Assembly (NCBI GenBank): GCA_001599595.1
Contig: BCHH01000006.1
Location: forward strand, 2,853,960-2,917,959
Reading direction: 5' to 3'
DNA: 64,000 nt
Source: Beverwykella pulmonaria
Taxonomy: Eukaryota > Ascomycota > Dothideomycetes > Pleosporales > Melanommataceae
The position numbers and the translations under genes were made by a program. Below are positions 1-8,848 of the stretch, piece after piece. Below the pieces are notes generated by a model that made no database searches, was not told the origin of the DNA, and saw nothing but the letters and a program-made list of their open reading frames with translations. Within the stretch, counting starts at the first letter, position 1. Each line of letters opens with the position of its first letter.

Positions 1-1193
1 GTCACGTGCCTCGCTTACCTGCGCGAATCCTCGCTGTTCCTTTGCGCCCGCCTGCGCGCCGTGCTGCGCCTGTTGACGGGGTTGGTTCCTCATCTGCAGC
101 CCGCATCTGTGCTACTTCTTCGAACCGTAACACCTTGCTAGTAAACTGTATAGAATAGTTAGAGGGTTTAACAACACAATTGCCCTTAGTACAACTTTAT
201 AGCAGATTATACAAACGCTTAAACTGCTGCTAATCCTAGTAGTTATCTGCACAGACTTAAGATCTCTGTACAATTGCCTTGTTAAGCTAGGTACTACTAG
301 CAAAAAATAACTTATAATTAACATTATGTTACTCCGCAAATTGTACAAGAAGAGAGAAATTGCTAAGATTAGATAGATTAATAGTAAAGATAATCCTGCT
401 AATGCATGTACAAAGAAAACGCTAAATTAAGCCCTTTAATTATTAGTCTTAACTAACTGCCTCTCTGTCTAAATAGAAGCATCTGTAGAGCAGCTAGATC
501 CTGCATGCAAAGATGCCTTAGACTAACTAGACTAACAACGCCTCTGTACAAGGCCTATTTCCTTATGTTTTTCTATTGCACACACTTATTTATTTTATTA
601 TTTATTTACAAGTGTTAATAACCCTAAGGTTATTTACAGTTATAGTAGAGTGTCTGGCTTGTGTGGTAATAATATTCTTGAGGTTCTAAGATATAAGGAT
701 CCTTGAGGATCCTTGACTTAGAAAGCTAATTATGTGACTGCTGCTAGAGCAGGGAAATCACGTGATATTAACGCTGAGAAATTATGTGATACTAACAACA
801 AGATTGGAAGGAGAAATTGGGTGGCGCCAGCAGGGCAGACGCCGTTAGGCAGAAAGAGGCATGGCAAGTCAAGCACGTACAAAGGGATAAGAGTAAGCAT
901 CGCTAGAAAAGAAAAAGTTGCCAGTGTCTGTACGCAGGAGTGATACGGCGTAAAGTATGTCTAGCCCGGTATAGGATCACGTGGTTATACCACGTGATGC
1001 CCGTGCACGAGCGCGCCTCCTTAAATATCGCTCGCGTTCGTACATAGACTAGCAGAGCAATAACCAGAAACCTGTTGCCCACCCTACTATCCCCGTACGC
1101 TGTGTACACCGTACAACTGTCTTATGCCTTGCCGACTAGTGCTCGCACCACTATGCAGCTAGCTGTAAGATCCCTATCAACAGATATACATAT
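1..1193. repeat. AT-rich repeat relic with a CACGTG palindrome
   Basis: No intact gene is visible. Positions 100-720 are very rich in TA and TTA words with stops in all frames, as expected for an old transposon damaged by RIP (C-to-T changes at CpA). From about 730 to 1110 the base composition becomes more balanced. A perfect 10-bp inverted repeat (ATCACGTGGT / ACCACGTGAT, 3-nt spacer) lies at 976-998. The element family was not identified. Confidence 0.5.
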
Positions 1194-1533
1194 TGTTGGT
1201 ATTACAGTGGATTGCACGGTATATAACAATGACTCAGAAGGAGGACTGGGTGGATTAAGCGAGCGATCCGCACAGGCATAAATATACGGCCCCGGCAATT
1301 TAGAAGGAGAACACACCCGAGAATCAAAACCTACAATTGGCAAGCTAGCAGAGGACTTCGACGTCGCTGCTAGCCCTTGCTACGTAGAAGATTCGTGGTC
1401 ACAAGCAATCCATACTCTTTCTACCGTACCCTGCGCTCTTGCACCGCCGTGGACTAGCGTTCTGCGAAACCCACGGGCAGTCGATTAACAGCGTCTATAG
1501 GACCTTCCCATTTCACGGGCGGGTATACCGACA
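1194..1533 (-). mobile_element. Solo LTR, copy A (minus orientation)
   Basis: This 340-bp block is nearly identical (roughly 95% by eye) to the reverse complement of 7486-7827. Read on the minus strand it starts TGTCGGTAT and ends ATACCAACA, that is TG...CA with short inverted ends as in retrotransposon LTRs. It is flanked on both sides by the same 5 bp, CATAT (1189-1193 and 1534-1538), a perfect target-site duplication. No internal retrotransposon domain lies next to it, so it is a solo LTR left by recombination between the two LTRs of a full element. Copia or gypsy type cannot be decided from the LTR alone. Confidence 0.9.
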
Positions 1534-1538
1534 CATAT

Positions 1539-3167
1539 AGATGAATCAACAAGTCGTTTAGAACCCCCCCACATTTCTATTGCAATAACTTTGTGATGCC
1601 AACAATATGATTCCTTCTTGCCAACAAAATTACTATGGTCGGACTGAACAGCCCTCTATTTTTCAAGCTAGATGTTACCACACCTAGCGCTTATAATTTA
1701 ACTTTCCTGGACGAGTCTTCTGAGCACACACCATCTCCTAGAAATTTACTTTACGCTGGGCCTGGGCCTGGGCCTAGGCAACCGAACAATGCCTTGTGCC
1801 TTTTTTTAAGTAGATGGCCACCTGGCTTATTGCGGCTTGGACACCTGCAATCAAATCCCTGCCTTTGTGGCAGGCAACCTCTACATTTTCGCGCGGAGAA
1901 TCTCATTGTCTAGGTGGAGGAACACTTAGGAGCCTACAGGTTTTTGGTGATGTTTCCCTGTAGGTGGAAAGTACGGAAGAGAGGGAGTACAAGCCTTATC
2001 CCTAGCGAAAATTCAGCTTGCGCTCTTGGGCCCAACCTTAGGGGGAGGACCTAATAGGGACTTGTAGAATATAAGCGGGAGTCTCATAGTGCTTTCTTCG
2101 GCGAATGCCACCTATTAGGGTATTGTTCTTTGTTAAGACACTCACTTATGTACATAGATTCTCTGGCCTGCTATACAAACCGATCCATAGGCTCCGGGCT
2201 GTTCGTAGGGGCAGGTGCGCCATAGCACCAGTTGGCTGCATGGGCTTTCATTGATAGATCAATAATAAATGATTCCAAAAAAAGAAGCCCATATAAACGG
2301 CGTGCTGGCAACATGCCTTGTGGCGGATAATATTGGTGCATCTGTACACTACTCACAAAGGCCACAGCAAATCTTGGGCTATTGACGATAACGTTTTGAG
2401 TATACAGTCCCGAGGGCTGAATCTCATGTTGGGGCCGAGTTGAGCTGAGCCAACACTGTAAGAGGGGTGTTCCTGCAGATTTCAGCCGTTCTTGCTAAGC
2501 GAAATTTATTCAACGTACTGCGCCGTAGCAAAGTGCTACTTCGCTTGAATACACCACTGGCACAGACGGCTTATGTGCATGGTGCAGGGAACGGGTTTTG
2601 GTTTCTTGTCAGCGGCTTGTTTCGTCATCAATCAACGCGGCACATATACCGGTATGGGGATCCGAATACGACGCCCATCGATCGATCATCAATGAGACAG
2701 ACCATCATCACTTTCACGATCAATCAAGCGAATCCCACCGCACACACGACCCTCACCCCAACGAGATCACGAACATTTTCTTCTCTCTTTCAATCACAGT
2801 TCTCTCTTTCTTTTATTTTGGTTTGGTAGCTAGATACAACGAAATTGCAATAGTCTACTGCCAAACCTCACATTAATCCTCACCGTCCCTCTTCTATCAG
2901 TGCATTGCTGCTTCGGACATCGCATGGCTGCGAGTCGCCCTCCTACCCCCGTGTGATATTTCTATATCACACACCTTTCCTCCACTGCAGTACGAGGAAG
3001 AAACAGTTAGGCGGATGGCGTAGACAAGGAACAGTATCTGTTAACAATTGTAGGCCAAAGTAAAAATAACTTGGTACGTCCCGCTATTTATATTTGTAGG
3101 ACTTTTCCCCTCTCCCGCGAGTTGCAAGTCCAACTAATACCTCCAGCCTTTGTCTAAATACGTAGAG
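1539..3167. other. Intergenic region without a recognisable gene
   Basis: This stretch lies between solo LTR copy A and the kelch gene. It holds a short GGGCCT hexamer run (about 1758-1778), an 8-bp stem CCTACAGG/CCTGTAGG near 1934-1967, and a segment at about 2238-2335 that weakly resembles 8392-8505. Short open frames are present, but none has recognisable homology. The last few hundred bases presumably contain the kelch promoter. Confidence 0.5.
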
Positions 3168-5136
3168 ATGCGTAAGGCAGTACTAGGATGCTTTGCTGTG
3201 CTCCTTGGAATTGGAGTTCATGCATCTATTCCTAACATAAGTCAAGATTCAACTACCCAGCTCAAGGACTTTTGTCGGCGATTCGAGCATCGCACGACAG
3301 TGCTGAACAATAAGCTGTATATTGACGGTGGCTATGTTAATAAAAAATCCTATTAATGAGTATGCATCAAATTACACGAGTATAATTCCACATTTCTCTT
3401 GTGCTGTTGCAAGCCTAATCGTGCGTTCAGATTTGTTGCTTTTTTATTCGGACCTTCTAGCATCACCAGATGGTATGCCTAATATGAGGGAGGGCCCTTT
3501 GAAAGATATTACAGTCCCTTCTGTCGCCGGTGGTGCTTTGTGGGCTGATGAAATTAACGGGCGATTCTACGCCTTTGGGGGTTATTTTCCTTCCAGTGAT
3601 CCCTCTCCATTCCAAACCTGGACTCACGATGCATCGCGGGGAGCATGGGACAACGTAGCTAGCGGAGGAGACGCAATGTCTTACGTTGCCCATGGAATGT
3701 CCGCTGTAGCGCCAGATGCAGGAGTAGGATATTACTTTGGGGGTTATCATGATAATACGACAGATCTGGGATGGCCCGCACCGAGGTTATATACGCGGAA
3801 CCTGGTTGAGTTCGACATGGTGAACAGGAAGTATTCAAATTTGACAGGTCCAGATGATAATGGTAGAGGCGAAGGCCTTATGGTGTTCATACCAGCGTCG
3901 ACATCTGGACTTCTAGTTTACTTTGGAGGTGTGGTCCAAGATCACATCAATGGAAACATGTCCAAGGTGAGTAGCATGTTTAATTATTGCATAAATTATC
4001 TGACAGATAACCCAGGTTGCAATGAATGTATGCGAACTGCAATATCTCCACTTTAATATCACTAGAGCTAATCGAAGTAGAAAATTTGGATATATGATAT
4101 CTCGCTTCGGAAATGGTATCAACAAAATGCCACAGGCTCAATTCCAGAACAACGTAACCGTTTCTGCGGAGTAGCTGCGTGGCCGGACGACAAATCATCA
4201 TTTAATATGTATGTGTTCCTATTGTCTGTCTCCTTTTTCCTAACAATAGATGCCAGATATCTATATGGCGGGCTCCGCGACAATGGTCGAAGTAAAGAGG
4301 GTTATACTGCATTCGATGACCTGTACCTCCTTTCTCTACCTGCTTTTGTCTGGATCAAATTGTTCCCATCAGACGATTTACAAACTGTACGCGGACACCA
4401 TAGTATGACGTGCGACATTGTAAATGGGACACAGATGATTATAATGGGTGGCAGTTTCCCCGATACCGACATTTGCGATGTGCCCAACATTTATGCACAA
4501 CATAACGTGGATTTGGGCGAAATTAATCCACTAGGATCGATATGGATGCAATTCAATCAGGACAATCCGCCGTATAGGTTACCGACCGAGCTCACGAAGG
4601 TTATCGGGGGCACGTAAGTCACCAATAGTCTAATATCTTTAGCAATCCGCGATGCTAATAGCGAGGCTCCTAGAGATAAAGGAGGGGCGAATGCGAGCGG
4701 TCCTTTCACTGACCGAACGTACGATAAATATCTATTTGAGAAAGCATACAAAGTACCGCAGCGCTATCCAACAGAGACCCAACCTGCAGGAAAACACAGC
4801 AGTTCACTCAGTCATGGGACACTCGCTGGAGCGATTGTTGGTTCTGTCGTTGGGGGGATTTTCGTTGGCATCGTTATGTTTTACTTTATTAATTTCATGC
4901 GCCGTCGACGTCGTATTAACAAGCCCGAAGACTCTCAGGCCAATATGCAGAAAGATAGCAGAACGAATCAGATATTGGAATATCCGCCAGGCGAACTGTC
5001 AGGTCAAGTAACAGCTGAGATAGGAGAGGGACAGGGATTCGTAGGGGAGATGTGGGTGGATCCTATAGAACTTCCAGGATCGAGGACACCTTTCGATCAT
5101 CATTCCTCTTTTCTTCCTTCAGAGACCTTACAGTGA
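3168..5136 (+). CDS. Single-pass kelch-repeat surface protein
   Basis: This is a spliced gene read as about five exons. The start is the ATG at 3168, which opens a signal peptide (MRKAVLGCFAVLLGIGVHA). Kelch-type beta-propeller blades follow, with repeated FGG/YGG turns (YAFGGYF, YYFGGYH, LVYFGGVV, YLYGGLRD, IIMGGSF). Near the end is one transmembrane helix (AGAIVGSVVGGIFVGIVMFY), then an Arg-rich stop-transfer RRRRR-type patch and a short cytoplasmic tail. Likely introns are about 3328-3430 (boundary uncertain), 3967-4080, 4209-4256 (48 nt) and 4614-4661 (48 nt). The product should sit in the plasma membrane or secretory pathway with the propeller outside the cytosol. The ligand is unknown; fungal relatives are usually called galactose oxidase/kelch beta-propeller proteins. 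The topology and propeller are clear, the function is not. Confidence 0.8.
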
Positions 5137-5514
5137 GGGAAAGACTAGCAGAGAACAGAACGAATGTAAGGCGTTCTTAATCTGTACGGAGGCAGTGTAG
5201 CTTAGTAGTTAGGTAATTATCTTACTCGGCCCTTCTTTATTTTGACGATAGTTGCACGCCGCAGCGACAAGTAGAATAATAATAAAAAAAAGTGTTTAAG
5301 GTTTTAAATAACATACTGATCTATTGGGCATCAACTTCTGGCGATGCAAAAACGTATGGTGGTTGTTGGTTTCACAGGGCTATTACAATAGCAATCGGTG
5401 GGTTCTCAAAGGGGGTAATAAATCGTTGTGTCCGTGTCTATCTTGAAGCGGTGCAGCAGAGGGAATACCATCCACCTCACCGCCGCGTGCACTAGCCTAG
5501 TATGGCTAGTGCCC
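5137..5514. other. 3' flank of the kelch gene with a tRNA-like/SINE-like segment
   Basis: No gene is seen. At about 5187-5225 the sequence carries a good match to a Pol III A box (TAGCTTAGTAGTTAGG) in a tRNA-5'-half-like setting, and an A-rich tail of AAT and A repeats follows at 5275-5293. No B box (GGTTCGA) was found, so it is not a functional tRNA. It could be a decayed tRNA-derived SINE, but this is only suggestive. Confidence 0.3.
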
Positions 5515-5597
5515 CACGTGTCCACACGTGATTGGTGCCTCCACACGTGATCCACACGTGATCTATACATCCCACGTGATCTACACATCAACACGTG
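5515..5597. promoter_or_regulatory. Array of six CACGTG (E-box/G-box) motifs
   Basis: Perfect CACGTG hexamers occur at 5515, 5525, 5544, 5555, 5573 and 5592, and several continue as CACGTGAT. A degenerate seventh (CCACGTTC) follows. CACGTG is the palindromic site of bHLH factors such as the Cbf1/Pho4 class. The array lies downstream of the kelch gene and about 250 bp beyond the 3' end of the minus-strand gene at 5846-7260, so it is not in an obvious promoter position for either. It could also be a repeat-derived palindrome array. Confidence 0.55.
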
Positions 5598-5845
5598 ATT
5601 CCCACGTTCTATATACTCCCAACAGTGGTGAAGTTCTTGATATAGAAGAGAGATAATGTCCATCGATTTGGTGCACAGAAATGGTATCCACAAGTGAACC
5701 TGGAAAACCATCAGAAAAAAAAAAACGAGTCTAACAAACAGTTTCAATTGACACCATGAAGGCTTCAAATGTCGAGACTCGCAAGAGCAGAGTTGGAGGC
5801 TCCGTGCTGCAACCTATGATGCTCCATGTGTCGCACGTCCATCCG

Positions 5846-7260
5846 TTAAATCTCGTATTCCTCCGACTCCTCTTTCCGCTCAGGCCAAATCTCATACAAA
5901 TACTCGCGCATCCTGCCCGTCCAGGCCCATTTCAACTCCACCACATTCCCTGCCTCATCTCTTATGATATTTAATGGTGAGATATTACCAATACTCAGAC
6001 TTTTTAGATGAGGCAGAACTTCGAACGCAATTTTAGCAGCCTTTTCTGTGGTCTCGGCGCGTTGTCTTGAGACTTGCCGCCCGTACTCGCGACCCTCAGC
6101 GCCGAAGTATGCGTTGCCGCAAAAGTGGCCGCCATCGAAGCCTAGACCAAGATTTGAGGCAGCTGGGAGGTGGAGGTGGGATAGGTGAGGGGCCGGCCTG
6201 AGCTCGTGTAACAGGGACTGTGGGTCTGAGCGACGGAAAACTTAAGGGCTTTTCTTAGGGGTCTTCTTACTTTCAAATATGGCGTCTTTTCATTTTCTGA
6301 AAATGGCGAGATCATTGGCTCACCTCCGTACATGGCGCCTCTGATATTGCCTAGCATGGATAGGTTGGTGAGATTTGGAACTGCCTGGAGGATATCTAAG
6401 ATACCGTTAGTAGAAATTTATTATGATGCCCTCGTAGTCTTACCGCGGACAAGTTGCATGTTCCAGTCTTGCTGGTTATCTTGAAAAGAAAGGCTAGTTA
6501 TGGTGGGCATGCGCGATGCTTCTCGCAGCAGGAGCTGTGCAGGATTCTTCTCCCGATCCCAAAACCCACTATCCCAGCTCCAGTGATGACTGTAGTCTCC
6601 GCCTTCCAGCCTTTCGAGGTTCGGGCAGATAGAAACCAGGTGTTGTGCGAAGGCGCCGACGTTCAGGCGGGTGATGGAAGGCAATTGGAGGCCCCGCCGT
6701 GCAAAGACCTTGTCGATGAATTTATTTGCCTGAGCAGGAATGCCCCAGCTTACTCGTTTCAAATTTGGCATTGCAGAAAGGACGTCAGCTAGTAATTGAA
6801 TGTTCTTCTCGCCAGGATCCATCAGCCCACGGTGATCAACGTAGACGTCGATATACAAATGCGTAACTTGTTGCAGTGCGACCGGACATTCGCTGATTTC
6901 CTTCAATCGATCTCGCATGTTGATCCATCCCTGTCGATTGATCCCGGCTCGATTGTTGTCGACGTCCAGGCGGTCGAAGAGGTCGGCAGGTACGGCGCGG
7001 CCCTCTGTTTCTCCCTTTCGCAAAGCAGAGCTCGCGACACAGAGATCATTCGTTGGGTCTGGACGCTGTTCCAACCACGAAATGTTTTCCTCGATCCAAG
7101 GGTGACGAAGATCGTGTATGAATAGAGGCAGCTTAGTCAGGGTAGGAACTCGCAGCCAGCTAGTAATCTGGAGTTGAAGACGGTCAATGAGGGGAGTCTG
7201 GAGTGCCGGGCTACACAAAACCAAGAGCGCGAGAGTAGCCAATGTATTAAGGAGCTTCAT
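5846..7260 (-). CDS. Orphan protein with a short hydrophobic N-terminus, possibly LRR-like
   Basis: This is a spliced minus-strand gene. The chosen ATG at 7258-7260 (MKLLNTLATLALLVLCSPA) starts a hydrophobic segment that could be a signal peptide. The first large exon runs to about 6437. A second exon (DILQAVPNLTNLSMLGNIRG) follows an intron that starts GTAAGA. The last exon (about 5846-6225) ends in a Trp/Glu-rich stretch containing WAWTGRMREYLYEIWPE and a TAA at 5846-5848. Repeated motifs such as MPNLKRVSW, CPNLERLEG, MPTITSLSF and VPNLTNLSM are reminiscent of leucine-rich repeats in fungal F-box/LRR proteins, but no F-box is seen. The function is unknown. The gene lies between the two solo LTRs, in an accessory setting. 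The third exon's acceptor (near a CTCAG or CACAG) is approximate. Confidence 0.6.
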
Positions 7261-7485
7261 AGTAGTCCGCCCGATCGCAAACAGAGTTTCAATGTGTGGT
7301 AAGAAAGATACCGAACGTTGAATGCTGATATGTGCATGTTGTCGGTTGCTTAACCTGCAACGTGTGTTCATCCATAACTGCTGCCTGCTACCAGTAGGAT
7401 TCGCGGGGATGCTTGCAAAGACGCTTCCTCGCTAAGAGTGCCAAGTCTCAAACATTCCATTCGTTATTATGCTGAAAATTATTAC

Positions 7486-7827
7486 TGTCGGTATACCCGC
7501 CCGTGAAATGGGAAGGTACTCTGGACGCTGTTAATCGACTGCCCGTGGGTTTCGCGGAACGCTAATCCACGGCGGTGCAAGAGCGCAGGGTACGGTAGAA
7601 AGAGTATGGATTGCTTGTGACCACGAATCTTCTACGTAGCAAGGGCTAGCAGCGACGTCGAAGTCCACTACTAGCTTGCCAATTGTAGGTTTTGATTCTC
7701 GGGTTCGTCCTCCTTCTAAATTGCCGGGGCCGTATATTTATGCCTGTGCGGATCTCGCTCGCTTAATCCACACAGTCCCCCTTCTGAGTCATTGTTATAT
7801 ACCGTGCAATCCACCATAATACCAACA
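7486..7827 (+). mobile_element. Solo LTR, copy B (plus orientation)
   Basis: This 342-bp block begins TGTCGGTATACC and ends ATACCAACA. It is flanked by a perfect 5-bp duplication ATTAC (7481-7485 and 7828-7832). It is the near-identical, oppositely oriented partner of 1194-1533. No gag or pol sequence adjoins it. The two copies have different target duplications, so they are independent insertions rather than the ends of one large element. Confidence 0.92.
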
Positions 7828-7832
7828 ATTAC

Positions 7833-8848
7833 ATTGAGCAACATAAAGCTAATACAACCTCAGGAGGACTTGGTATAGAGGAAGTTGTTGTATTCGATAT
7901 GGAAAGATGTAAGCCCAGGGCACAATACAACTATGTGGATTTACCACTGACTAATCAGTCCGCTCATTAATAGGATGCTACGCCCCATTGTGGTAAGCAA
8001 CTTCAAAACGTCTCAATACAAAATTTTCGTGCATCACAGCTTTCACGGAGTGACACTGTTGAGGGTACTGTATTCTAAAATACCCTCTGAACGATGAGCT
8101 CGGCAACTAACCAACATAACCTTGAATTGTGCAACCGCGCCCTAATCAGGCTTGATCTACTGTAATCTCCGGGGGAAGTTTTGTGAATCCGCTGCCCTGG
8201 TGGCCACCTGCTTGGCCTGTATTACTTGTTAGTAATCTACACGTAATCAGTATAGGATTAACCAGGAGTAACGGGACTTTTCTTCTTTCTGATTTGCCTA
8301 CACACGCTACAGTTGCGAGACTGCTGCTGTAGCGCCTGCGAGCCCTAGCAAAGAGGGATTAGCAGAGTAAGCGCAGTGCTTCATAGCCCGAAGGGCTGCA
8401 TAAACATCATTGTATTAGCCTATCAATAAATAATATCAAGGTAAATTGATTCCAAAAAAATAAGAGTTTGTATGGGCGGAAGGTAGCGCGAGCCATCTTT
8501 TGTGGGGTGCTTACGTACTCCAAAACGTCTCATATTATACTTCCAGCGTAAAGGATAACCACGTGACTGGTAGTGGTGTCCTGAGCTTACACCCTACTTA
8601 CAGGGTCCCTTCCATCACGCTCAAAATTTGGGTGCAAACGGCAATGCTACTAAATATATACAAGCTTTTGCGCTAAGTGACAGACATTATCTATTGCAAT
8701 TAGTTGGGCCAGTACGCTTTAAGATTAGCGTGTTTTAACGTTCGGCAATTATGCATCGAATCTTACACTTCAGAGTCCTAACTTTGCGAACATAAAAACA
8801 TCATCCTTCAAATATTACTGAAACCTCAACACTTCATCCAAAGCGCTC
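7833..8848. other. Intergenic region upstream of the HET gene
   Basis: No gene is recognised. The segment at 8392-8505 is a possible diverged direct copy of 2238-2335: both contain GGCTGCAT, ATCAATAA and TGATTCCAAAAAAA in the same order. A single CACGTG lies near 8561. The last 150 bp before the HET start is AT-rich and probably contains the promoter. Confidence 0.4.

Noticed and set aside
1192..7829. The inverted repeat pair as the ends of a single 6.6 kb composite or giant DNA transposon
   Set aside because: Each arm has its own 5-bp target duplication (CATAT and ATTAC) and TG...CA ends, which fits two separate solo LTRs.
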